Shown: positions 35,461-43,541 of the stretch, piece by piece | Numbering within the stretch: the stretch's first letter is position 1 | Layout: each line of letters opens with the position of its first letter | Position numbers and translations under genes: made by a program | The notes under the pieces: generated by a model | The model's database searches: none | What the model was told of the DNA's origin: nothing | The model's input: only the letters and a program-made list of their open reading frames with translations | From: Streptomyces sp. NRRL F-5135 | Lineage (GTDB): Bacteria > Actinomycetota > Actinomycetes > Streptomycetales > Streptomycetaceae | NCBI RefSeq assembly: GCF_000719775.1 | Contig: NZ_JOHR01000012.1 | Location: 186,001-250,000, forward strand | Direction of reading: 5' to 3' | Length of the DNA: 64,000 nucleotides

Positions 35461-38265
35461 ATGAGTGAGGTACACGAGGCCGGCACCGCCTCCGCGGCCG
35501 ACGGCCGGACGCCCTTGGTGGTCGCGCTCGACCGGGCCGGTACCGGCATGCTGCCGCTCGTCGGTGGTAAGGCGGTCAACCTGGGGGTGATGACCGCCGC
35601 GGGCCTGCGGGTACCGGACGGTGTGTGCGTCACCACCGAGGCGTACCGCCAGGTGACGCGGGAAGCCAGGTTCGCCGTGCTGGCCGAGAAGCTGTCCGCC
35701 GTGCCGCCGGGCGACACCGTGGCGCTGTCCGAGCTGGCGGGGGAGATCCGCGACGCCGTGCTCGGCGCCCCGGTCCCGCGAGCGGTCACCGAGGCGCTGA
35801 CGGCCGCGTACCGGGGGCTGGGAAGCGACGTGCCCGTGGCGGTGCGGTCCTCGGCGACCGCCGAGGACCTGCCGTCGGCGAGCTTCGCCGGCCAGCAGGA
35901 CACCTACCTCAACGTGGTGGGCGAGGACGCGGTACTCGACGCCGTCCGTCACTGTTGGGCGTCTCTGTGGACGGACCGCGCGGTCGCCTACCGGGCCACC
36001 AACGGAATCGACAACCGCAGCGTACGGCTGGCCGTCGTCGTGCAGCGGATGGCCGGCGCCCGGGCCGCCGGGGTGATGTTCACCGCCGACCCGGTGTCGG
36101 GACGCCGGCACTGGGTCACGGTGGACGCCGCGCCCGGGCTCGGCGAGGCCGTCGTCTCCGGGGCGGTCAACCCCGACCATTTCGTCGTGGACACCACCGA
36201 GGACCGGGTCGTCGAGCGCCGGCTCGGTGACAAACGGCTGGCTGTGCGCCCCCTGTCGGGAGGCGGCACGGAGCACGTCGAACCCACCGACCCCGACACG
36301 GCGGCCCATGCCTGCCTGGACACCGGCGAACTGCGGCGGCTGGTCGCACTCGGCCGGGACGTCGAACGGCTCTTCGGCGGCCCGCAGGACGTGGAGTGGA
36401 CGCTGGACACGGAGGGCCGGTTCTGGCTCACCCAGTCCCGGCCCGTCACCACGCTCTACCCGCTGCCCGTCACCAACGCGCGCGGGGACGAGGAGATCCG
36501 CGCGTACTTCTGCTACAGCATGGTCTGGCAGGGCATCCAGGGGCCGGTGACCCCGGTGGGACTGTCCGCGCTGCGACTGGTCGCCTCCGGCATGGCGCGG
36601 CTCGCCGGACTGCGCGTCCCCGACCCGTACGACGGTCCCGCCGCCTACGCCGAGTCCGGCGGCCGCATGTTCCTGGACATCACCACCGCGGTGCGCGGGG
36701 CGGGCGGCCGGACGGCGCTGCCCAGCCTGCTGAAGATGGTGGACCACCAGACGGCGGAGCTGGTCGGCGAACTCTTCGATGACCCGCGCTTCGCGGTGAC
36801 CGACCCGTCCAGGGCGGGACTGGTGAGACGGCTCGGACGGATCGCGCTGCGCGCCGGGGTGCCGCTGAGGGTGGCGGAGGCCGTGATCCGGCCCGCTGCG
36901 GCCCGCGACCGGGCCGCGCGGGTGGGCGCCCGGCAGGCGGAGCGTTTCGTGCTCCCGGAGACCGCCGGAGCCGGGCAGCGCCTGGACACGGTGCGGCGCA
37001 TCCTGCTGGAGGGAATTCCCGCGCTGTTCCCCCGCATGGTGCCGATCCCGGCCGTCGGCGGGGCTGCCCTGGGGATCGCCCTGAAGCGGTTGGGCGAGGA
37101 GGTGACGGAGGAGGAGGGCCTGGCCCTGCTGCGGGGCCTGCCCCACAACGTCACCACCGAGATGGATCTCGAACTGTGGCGGCTCGCCGTCCGGATCCGG
37201 GAGGAGCCCGGGACCGTACGGCTGCTGGGAGACCACTCGCACGACGAACTGCTGCGGTCCTACCGGGAGGGCACGCTGCCGTCCGCGCTCCAGCGGGGAC
37301 TGACCGCGTTCCTCGACCGGTTCGGCCACCGGGCGGTGGCCGAGATCGACCTGGGAGCGCCGCGGTGGGCCGACGCCCCCCAGCACCTCTTCGGGGTCCT
37401 CGCCGGCTACCTGTCCTCGCCCGCCGGTGCCGCGTCTCCGGAGAGCCAGTTCGCCGACGGCGCGAAGCAGGCCGAGCGGACCGCGGGGGAACTCGTCGCC
37501 AGGGCCCGCGCACACGGTCGGCTGTCCGCCGCCGTGGTCGGGTTCGGCATCCGGCGTGCCCGGCAGTTGCTGGGACTGCGCGAGATCACCAAGTTCTACT
37601 CCGTTCTGCTGGTGGCCCGGGCCCGTCGTGAACTGCTCCTGGTCGGTGAGCACCTGGTGGCCGCCGGGCGGCTCGACGCGGTCGAGGACGTCTGTTTCCT
37701 CGACCTGCGGGAGGTCGGGGAGGCGCTGGCCGGAACCGTTGTCCGCGACCGGATCGAGCGACGGCGCGAGGAGTACGTCCGCGAGGGGCGTCGTCGGCAT
37801 GTGCCGCGGATGCTGCTCTCCGACGGCACCGAGCCGGCCCTGGCCGCCGGCGAGGACGGGACGCTGCGGGGCGCGCCCGCGTCACCCGGCTCCGTCACGG
37901 GCCCGGTCCGGCTGGTGTACGACCCCGTCGGCGTCAGTCTGCGACCGGGGGAGATCCTGGTCGCGCCGTCGACCGACCCGGGGTGGACCCCGCTCTTCCT
38001 CACGGCGGGCGGGGTGGTGCTGGAGACCGGCGGCGTGAACTCGCACGGCGCGGTGGTGGCACGGGAGTACGGAATTCCGGCGGTCGTCGGTGTGCCGGGG
38101 GTGCTCTCCGCGCTGTCGGAGGGGCAGACCGTCACGGTGAACGGGACGGCGGGCTCGGTGTCGGCCGAAGAGCGGCAGTCCCCGGAACCGGTCGCGCCCG
38201 GCGGTTCCGCGGCGTCCGCCGTACCGGCCGGGCGGACGGCGGAGGGGCGGGGACGGGATGTCTGA
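35461..38265 (+). CDS. PEP-utilising dikinase-like enzyme (rifampin phosphotransferase / PigC-RedH-like)
   Basis: 934 residues from an ATG at 35461. Residues about 20-340 form a PPDK/PEP-synthase ATP-grasp domain (VGGKAVNLGVMTAAGLRVPDG, VRSSATAEDLPSASFAGQQDTYLN, MVQ-type VVVQRMAGARAAGVMFTADP, QDVEWTLD). The C-terminal swivelling domain has catalytic His862 in GGVNSHGAVVAREYG, after ILVAPSTDPGWTPLF. The middle 450 residues are the variable substrate domain. Three-domain proteins of this size include rifampin phosphotransferases (antibiotic inactivation) and PigC/RedH-type enzymes, which use phosphoryl activation to condense two biosynthetic halves. Here it could be self-resistance or the ligase joining two precursors; sequence alone does not decide. 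It overlaps the next gene by 8 bases. Confidence 0.88.
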   Translation: MSEVHEAGTASAADGRTPLVVALDRAGTGMLPLVGGKAVNLGVMTAAGLRVPDGVCVTTEAYRQVTREARFAVLAEKLSAVPPGDTVALSELAGEIRDAVLGAPVPRAVTEALTAAYRGLGSDVPVAVRSSATAEDLPSASFAGQQDTYLNVVGEDAVLDAVRHCWASLWTDRAVAYRATNGIDNRSVRLAVVVQRMAGARAAGVMFTADPVSGRRHWVTVDAAPGLGEAVVSGAVNPDHFVVDTTEDRVVERRLGDKRLAVRPLSGGGTEHVEPTDPDTAAHACLDTGELRRLVALGRDVERLFGGPQDVEWTLDTEGRFWLTQSRPVTTLYPLPVTNARGDEEIRAYFCYSMVWQGIQGPVTPVGLSALRLVASGMARLAGLRVPDPYDGPAAYAESGGRMFLDITTAVRGAGGRTALPSLLKMVDHQTAELVGELFDDPRFAVTDPSRAGLVRRLGRIALRAGVPLRVAEAVIRPAAARDRAARVGARQAERFVLPETAGAGQRLDTVRRILLEGIPALFPRMVPIPAVGGAALGIALKRLGEEVTEEEGLALLRGLPHNVTTEMDLELWRLAVRIREEPGTVRLLGDHSHDELLRSYREGTLPSALQRGLTAFLDRFGHRAVAEIDLGAPRWADAPQHLFGVLAGYLSSPAGAASPESQFADGAKQAERTAGELVARARAHGRLSAAVVGFGIRRARQLLGLREITKFYSVLLVARARRELLLVGEHLVAAGRLDAVEDVCFLDLREVGEALAGTVVRDRIERRREEYVREGRRRHVPRMLLSDGTEPALAAGEDGTLRGAPASPGSVTGPVRLVYDPVGVSLRPGEILVAPSTDPGWTPLFLTAGGVVLETGGVNSHGAVVAREYGIPAVVGVPGVLSALSEGQTVTVNGTAGSVSAEERQSPEPVAPGGSAASAVPAGRTAEGRGRDV

Positions 38266-38833
38266 GCGCGGTACGGAATCCGGAGGTGTCTCGCCCGCCG
38301 TCACCTGGGGCTTGTTGGCCGCCTTCGTGGTGCACGATCTGGAGGAGCTGGCCACCATGCCCGGCTGGGCCGAGGCCCAAGTCGACCGGTTGCGGGAGGC
38401 CTGCCCGCGGGTACCCGAACGGGTCTGGTCCGCGATGCGGGTGACTCCCGGACACGCGGCCACCGCCATCGGCCTGATGGGGCTGGTGGTCGCGGCGGCC
38501 TCGGCCGACGGAGCGAGGACCGGCGGGAAGTCCGCCTTCTTCCAGACCGTACTGGCCGGGTTCGGGCTGCACGCCGTGTCGCATGTGGCGCAGAGCGCAG
38601 GCCTGCGCGGGTACACGCCCGGAGTGGTCACCGCGCCGCTGGTGGTCGCCCCGTTCTCCCTCTGGGCCTGGCGGGAACTGCGGCGCGGCGGTGTGCTCAA
38701 GGAGGTCGACACGCGGGGCGTGGTGACGAGCGCCGCCCTGTTCCCGGTGGGCATCCTCGGCGTGCACGCGGCGGCCTTCGGGGTCAGGCGGCTGGCCCGC
38801 GGAACCGCCCGGGCCCGCCCGGCGCGCCGCTGA
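38258..38833 (+). CDS. HXXEE-domain membrane protein
   Basis: 191 residues, starting 8 bases inside the dikinase gene with GGAGGGG upstream. The family motif is HDLEE (residues 26-30, in FVVHDLEELATMPGW), and further conserved histidines lie in LGFGLH-like AGFGLHAVSHVAQS and ILGVHAAAF. There are four to five predicted membrane segments. HXXEE proteins are uncharacterised integral membrane proteins; the buried His/Glu set suggests metal or haem binding, but this is inference. Coupling to the dikinase implies a joint function, perhaps in tailoring or resistance. Confidence 0.82.
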   Translation: MSERGTESGGVSPAVTWGLLAAFVVHDLEELATMPGWAEAQVDRLREACPRVPERVWSAMRVTPGHAATAIGLMGLVVAAASADGARTGGKSAFFQTVLAGFGLHAVSHVAQSAGLRGYTPGVVTAPLVVAPFSLWAWRELRRGGVLKEVDTRGVVTSAALFPVGILGVHAAAFGVRRLARGTARARPARR

Positions 38834-38886
38834 GGGGACGGCACGGGGGCGTGGCCGGCGAGCGGCCCCGTCCTCCGGGGCGGTGC

Positions 38887-40065
38887 TCAGGGGCGCGGGA
38901 GGTCCCGGAGGCCGGCGTGATGGCGTTCGGCGATCCGGGTCGCCACCCGCCGGGGACTCATGCCGGTGGCCCGGACCTCGGCGAAGACGTCCTCGACGAG
39001 CCGCCACACGGTTTTGTCGATCTTCGCCAGGGCCTCCCCGGCGTCCGCGCCGACATCCCCGAAGAGCGTCCACCACCACCAGCTGTTCGCGGCGAAGTTG
39101 GCGAGGAAGTCCGGCACCACGACCACACCGCGGTCCAGCAACGCCTTCTCGGCGCTGGGCAGTACGGAGACGTTCGCCGCCTCGACGAGGTACCGGCACC
39201 GTACGTCCGGCTCGTTCTCGTCGTCCACGGCGTAGGACGTCGCCGCGGTGACCAGGACGTCCGACGCCACCGAGAGCCACCGCGCGCGTCGCAGCAGGCG
39301 GGCGCCGGGGGAGAGCCGGTCACGGTCGATCAGACCGTCGGCGCTGCGGCCGGCCAGGAGGGCCTCCACGTCCAGGCCGTCCGGATCGGCCACCGCTCCG
39401 GCCCGGTCGACGACGGCGACGACGCGCAGGCCGGCCCGGGCCAGGTAGCGAGCGGCGGCGCCGCCCATCGAACCGAAGCCCTGCACCACGGCGGTCCGGC
39501 CCGCCGGGTCCTCGTCGTGTTCCGCCAGCGTCGCCAGCACGGCCTGGGCCACACCGTAGCCGCCGACCGTGTCGCCCAGGCCGAGTCCCTCGACCCGGAC
39601 CGCGAAGGCGTCGTCGAGCCGGCGCAGTCCCGCCTCCGGGCCGTCGGGCACGTGCCGGAGCGCGGGCTGGACACAGGAGCGGAGGCCGGCGGCGGTGACC
39701 GCCTCGTCGATGGCCTCCTGACGGGTGCCCAGGTCCTCGCCCGCGGCCCAGTACGTCTCGATCAACGGGCTGACAGCGGCCAGGAAGCGGGCCAGGACGC
39801 CCGGCGCCGCGGGGTCGGCGGGGTCGAAGTCGATGCCTCCCTTGGCGCCGCCGAAGGGCTGATAGCGGTCTCCGGGCTGGTGGACCAGCGCCTCTTTGAG
39901 GGTCATCGTCCGCGCCAGCTCGGTGACTTCGGCCGGCGTGCAGCCGGGACGCATCCTGAGCCCGCCGCTGGCGACGCCGCGCAGCAGCCGGTCGATCACC
40001 AGATAACCCTGGGCGCCGGTCTCCTCGTCGGACCAGGTCAGTTGAAGAAAGGGAGTTCGGTGCAC
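38887..40065 (-). CDS. Glu/Leu/Phe/Val dehydrogenase-family amino-acid dehydrogenase
   Basis: 392 residues from a GTG at 40065 with an ideal GGAGGAACC site. The substrate domain keeps GGLRMRPGCT and PFGGAKGGID with catalytic Lys75; the Rossmann domain has QGFGSMGGAAARYLA (GFGSMG at 196-201). Such enzymes interconvert an L-amino acid and its 2-oxo acid with NAD(P). It is the last gene of a five-gene operon on the minus strand and directly follows a ThDP decarboxylase gene, so the pair may deaminate then decarboxylate an amino acid to an aldehyde, or the reverse supply route. Its substrate is not predictable; no close match to housekeeping Glu or Leu dehydrogenase length is evident. Confidence 0.88.
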   Translation of the reverse strand: MHRTPFLQLTWSDEETGAQGYLVIDRLLRGVASGGLRMRPGCTPAEVTELARTMTLKEALVHQPGDRYQPFGGAKGGIDFDPADPAAPGVLARFLAAVSPLIETYWAAGEDLGTRQEAIDEAVTAAGLRSCVQPALRHVPDGPEAGLRRLDDAFAVRVEGLGLGDTVGGYGVAQAVLATLAEHDEDPAGRTAVVQGFGSMGGAAARYLARAGLRVVAVVDRAGAVADPDGLDVEALLAGRSADGLIDRDRLSPGARLLRRARWLSVASDVLVTAATSYAVDDENEPDVRCRYLVEAANVSVLPSAEKALLDRGVVVVPDFLANFAANSWWWWTLFGDVGADAGEALAKIDKTVWRLVEDVFAEVRATGMSPRRVATRIAERHHAGLRDLPRP

Positions 40066-40120
40066 GGTTCCTCCGGAGCCGTCGGACGGATTGCTGGACT
40101 GGTCGACGGGGGTGCGGGCG

Positions 40121-41680
40121 TCAGCCGGGCGGCTCGGGGATCTCGATGACGGTCGGTCCGGGCGTGGTGAGGGCCACCGCGACGGCGGCCCGCAGCTCCG
40201 CGGGGCCGGCGGCGTGCACTCCGGCCCCGCCGTAGGCCCGGCTCAGCGCCGGGAAGTCCGGGCCGTGCAGATCGACCCCGACCGGGGGGCACCCCCGCTC
40301 CGTCATCTCCTGACGGATCATGCCGTAGCCCCCGTTGTTCACCACCACCACGGGCAGCGGCAGGCCGAGTTCCACCGCCGTGGCCAGTTCGTTCACCGTG
40401 AACTGGAGCCCGCCGTCACCGGTGAGGACGGCCACCGGGCGGCCGGGGTCGGCGACGGCGGCGCCGATGGCGGCGGGCAGCGCGTATCCCAGGGTGCCGA
40501 AGCCCGTCGGATAAAGGAACCGGCCGGGCTGTTCCACGGCGAAGCCGGTCAGCGCGCCGAAGTAGCAGACCTGCGCGCTGTCGTTGACGAGTGCGGCGTC
40601 CTCGGGGAGCGCCGCCCGGACCGCCTCGATGAGCGGACGCCAGCGCCGCCCGTACGCCGTGACGGCGGACCGCGGTGTCACCTCCCGTCGCCGCCGGCCC
40701 GGCGCCCGGGGCGCCAGGGCCCGCCGCAGCCGGGCCAGAGTGGGCGCCGCGTCCCCGGCCAGCGGATGCGCGGCGGTGGGGCGGTGGAGCTGGGACGGGT
40801 CGATGTCCACCCGCACCAGCCGGCCGTCGAGCCGCAGCGGCTCGTCCCAGGTGTCGGTCTCGGCGAGTTCCGTGCCGACGGCGAGCACGACGTCGGCACG
40901 GCGGAGGAACTCCCGCACCTCGGGAATGTGCAGTCCGGCCCCGAGGGAGAGGGGATGGCCTTCCGGGAACACCCCCTTGCCGTTGGCGGTGGTCACCGTC
41001 GGTGCCGCCAGCAGTCCGGCGAGCGCGCGCACCTCGGCGGCGGCGTTCCGGGCCCCGCCGCCCACGATCAGCGCCGGCCGCCCGGCCGCCGACAGGGCCG
41101 CCGCGGCGGCCCGGATCCCGCTCTCCTCGGCAGCCCGCGGCAGTACCCGGGCCGCGGCCGGCACGGTGATGTCGGCGGTGCGGGCGAGCAGGTCGTAGGG
41201 CACTTCCAGATGGACCGGACGGGGCCGGCCGGTGGCGAAGTCCGTGAACATGGAGGCCAGGACGCGAAGCATCTCGGGGAGCGTCCCGACCCGTTCGCTC
41301 CGCGCGCAGACGGCGGCCATCGCCGCCGACTGGTCCTTGACCTCGTGCAGCAGGCCGGACCCCTGCTCGTGGCCCAGCGGCATGCCGGGCGAGACGATCA
41401 GCATGGGCACCGAGTCCGAGTACGCCTGACCGGCCGCCGCGGCGGCGTTGAGCAGGCCGGGACCACTGGTGGTCACCACCACGCCGGGGCGCCCGGTCAC
41501 CCGGGCGTAGCCGTCGGCGGCGTATCCGGCACCCTGTTCGTGGCGCGGTGTGACGACCCGCAGCCGGCCGGGCCCGAGATGCCGGTAGATCTCCAGGTTG
41601 TGGGTGCCGGGGATACCGAAGACCACATCGACGTGGTGCGCGCGTAGCGCGGTGACCAGCAATTCTCCGCCTGTGGGCAA
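40121..41680 (-). CDS. ThDP-dependent decarboxylase/acyloin-type enzyme (AruI-like)
   Basis: 519 residues from a TTG at 41680, chosen because GGGGGAACGCA precedes it and the protein starts directly at the fold (GGELLVTALRAHHVDVVFGIPGTHN). The ThDP-activating Glu48 lies in RHEQGAGYAADGYARVTG; the cofactor motif runs from GDGGLQFTVNEL (near 421) to VVNNGGYGM. The overall pattern is that of acetolactate-synthase-like enzymes and especially 5-guanidino-2-oxopentanoate decarboxylases. It should decarboxylate a 2-oxo acid, giving an aldehyde or an acyloin with a second carbonyl. The neighbouring amino-acid dehydrogenase could provide the oxo acid. Cytoplasmic; part of the minus-strand operon. Confidence 0.9.
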   Translation of the reverse strand: MPTGGELLVTALRAHHVDVVFGIPGTHNLEIYRHLGPGRLRVVTPRHEQGAGYAADGYARVTGRPGVVVTTSGPGLLNAAAAAGQAYSDSVPMLIVSPGMPLGHEQGSGLLHEVKDQSAAMAAVCARSERVGTLPEMLRVLASMFTDFATGRPRPVHLEVPYDLLARTADITVPAAARVLPRAAEESGIRAAAAALSAAGRPALIVGGGARNAAAEVRALAGLLAAPTVTTANGKGVFPEGHPLSLGAGLHIPEVREFLRRADVVLAVGTELAETDTWDEPLRLDGRLVRVDIDPSQLHRPTAAHPLAGDAAPTLARLRRALAPRAPGRRRREVTPRSAVTAYGRRWRPLIEAVRAALPEDAALVNDSAQVCYFGALTGFAVEQPGRFLYPTGFGTLGYALPAAIGAAVADPGRPVAVLTGDGGLQFTVNELATAVELGLPLPVVVVNNGGYGMIRQEMTERGCPPVGVDLHGPDFPALSRAYGGAGVHAAGPAELRAAVAVALTTPGPTVIEIPEPPG

Positions 41681-41751
41681 TGCGTTCCCCCGTGGTCGGT
41701 CAGGCCTGTGTCCCGGCGCGGGGCCGGGACACAGGGCGGGCGGTGGTCCGG

Positions 41752-42234
41752 TCAGTCCAGGGCGGACGCCTTGACGCCGTCGCGCTCCGCGGCCAGCTCC
41801 CGTACGTGGTCGTTGAGGGCGTAGCGCTCGAGGACCGACGCCGGCAGGTCCGACGCCCCGGTGATGGTGCCGAGGCAGGCGTCGGCACCGCACCGGCAGG
41901 CGAAGGGGCTCCCCATGCTCCACTCGGTCGAGGGGTAGAAGAAGCTGAGCGGTTCGCCGACGGCGATCGGCCGGATCGCGACCACATGCCGGGCCTCGGT
42001 GTCGAGGAACGTGTTGGGAACACATGAGTGGTTCAGGAAGTGGAGGTTCTCGGGGTCGAGGTGCTCCTCGCGCGAGACCTGGACGCTGTACACCGTGGGT
42101 TCCCCGGTCCTGACGTTGCCGGTCAGCGGGGAGACCACCTCTCCCACGCGCAGGGCGCGCCGGGCGTTGTACCCCTTGCCCCCGGCGTGGAACGTCGTTT
42201 CCTGAACCAGACTTTCATGCCTCATCTGCGGCAC
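41752..42234 (-). CDS. SET-domain protein
   Basis: 160 residues from a GTG at 42234 with AGGAAGGG five bases upstream; an in-frame ATG at 42225 is the alternative. It overlaps the ketosynthase gene by 20 bases, so translation is coupled. SET hallmarks are clear: NHSCVPNTF (the pseudoknot Asn-His-Ser-Cys), AIRPIAVGEPLSFFYPSTEW, and a post-SET CRCGADACLGTI with cysteines for zinc. SET proteins are normally SAM-dependent protein-lysine methyltransferases. As a compact single-domain protein inside a biosynthetic operon it may methylate a small molecule or a carrier-bound intermediate, or another cluster protein. No function can be assigned from sequence. Confidence 0.87.
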   Translation of the reverse strand: MPQMRHESLVQETTFHAGGKGYNARRALRVGEVVSPLTGNVRTGEPTVYSVQVSREEHLDPENLHFLNHSCVPNTFLDTEARHVVAIRPIAVGEPLSFFYPSTEWSMGSPFACRCGADACLGTITGASDLPASVLERYALNDHVRELAAERDGVKASALD

Positions 42235-43510
42235 TCGACCCTTCCTGTTCCCAGCGGCGGACGATGAGAACCGCGTTGTGTCCGCCGAAACCGAATGAGT
42301 TGCTCATCGCCACGTCGGTGTCCCACTTCTGGGCCACGTCCGGTACGAAGTTCAGCTGGTCGTCCTCCGGAACCTCACAGTTGAGCGTAGGGGGTACGAC
42401 ACTGTCCTGAATGGCTTTCACGGATGCGATCAGTTCGACCGCACCGGTTCCCGAGATCAGGTGCCCGGTCATGGATTTGGTGGAGCTGACCGGGATCTGG
42501 AGGGCACGGTCGCCGAGCACGTCCCGCAGGGCCGCGATCTCGGTCGTGTCGTTGAGTTCGGTGCTCGTCCCGTGCGCGTTGACGTAGTCGACGTCCTCCG
42601 GCCTCAGACCGGCCGACTCCAGGGCGATCCGCATGGCCCGCTTGGTGCCCAGTCCCTCGGGGTGCGGGGCCGTGAGGTGGTAGGCGTCAGTGGTGGCCCC
42701 GTACCCGACCAGCTCCGCGAGGACGGTGGCGCCCCGCCGCCGGGCGTGCTCGGCCTCCTCCAGGACCAGGACACCCGCACCGGCCCCCATGACGAAGCCG
42801 TCCCGGTCCTTGTCGAACGGGCGGCAGGCCCGGCCGGGAGCGTCGTTGCGGCGGGACAGGGCCCGGCAGGCCGCGGCGGCGGCGATGTTGAGACGGGTGA
42901 CGGGCGCCTCCGTGCCACCGGCCACCATCACGTCGGCCACGCCGAACTGGATGAGCCGCATGGCCTCGCCGATGGAGGTGGCACCCGACGCGCAGGCGGT
43001 GGTCAGGCTGGCCGACGGCCCGCAGGCGCCGAGCCACAGCGCGATCTCCCCGGCCGTGGCCTCGGAGCCGCTGGTGGCGAAGAAGAACGGGCTCACGGCG
43101 CGAGCGCCCCGTTCGTGGAGCTTGACGGTGGTGTCGTAGTTCATCGTGGCGGGGCCGGCCGAGGAACCGACGTAGACGCCCACCCGCGGCGCCAACTCCT
43201 CGTCGACTTCCAGTTTCGCCTGTTGGACCGCCTGCATCGCCGCGGCCACCCCGTACTGCGTGCTGACGTCGATCCGGCGCGACACCTTGTGCGGCATGTA
43301 CACGCCGGGGTCGAATTCCTTGACCTCCGCGCCGATGCGCACCGGCAGATCGGAGGCGTCGAAACCCTTGATGTCCGAGATGCCGCTGCGTCCATTGACG
43401 AGCGACGCCCAGAAGTCATCCACCGTGAGCCCGACCGGAGTAATTGCTCCGTAGCCGGTGATAACCACTTTTCGTCGGTCCTGCGGTTCTGAACCCACCT
43501 GAAATCCCAT
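42215..43510 (-). CDS. FabF-type beta-ketoacyl-ACP synthase
   Basis: 431 residues, the usual KAS II length. Catalytic residues are Cys173 (TTACASGA), His313 (NAHGTSTELND) and His350 (KSMTGHLISGTGA). The canonical GHLLGAAGA loop is altered to GHLISGTGA, and SPFFFATSGSEATAGEIALWLG also differs from primary FabF, which suggests a specialised chain length. It would condense a starter acyl group with malonyl-ACP during assembly of the cluster's acyl chain, with the FabG, FabI, MaoC and ACP genes of the divergent operon. It is 31 bases downstream of the AMP-ligase gene and coupled to the SET gene. Confidence 0.93.
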   Translation of the reverse strand: MGFQVGSEPQDRRKVVITGYGAITPVGLTVDDFWASLVNGRSGISDIKGFDASDLPVRIGAEVKEFDPGVYMPHKVSRRIDVSTQYGVAAAMQAVQQAKLEVDEELAPRVGVYVGSSAGPATMNYDTTVKLHERGARAVSPFFFATSGSEATAGEIALWLGACGPSASLTTACASGATSIGEAMRLIQFGVADVMVAGGTEAPVTRLNIAAAAACRALSRRNDAPGRACRPFDKDRDGFVMGAGAGVLVLEEAEHARRRGATVLAELVGYGATTDAYHLTAPHPEGLGTKRAMRIALESAGLRPEDVDYVNAHGTSTELNDTTEIAALRDVLGDRALQIPVSSTKSMTGHLISGTGAVELIASVKAIQDSVVPPTLNCEVPEDDQLNFVPDVAQKWDTDVAMSNSFGFGGHNAVLIVRRWEQEGSSAADEA

Positions 43511-43541
43511 CGGTAAGAACTATTTCCGTGTGGCGCGTCGA

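Noticed and set aside
33291..37800. Two long minus-strand frames over the LAL and dikinase genes
   Set aside because: Both lie opposite genes with clear catalytic and DNA-binding motifs and read as low-complexity sequence.
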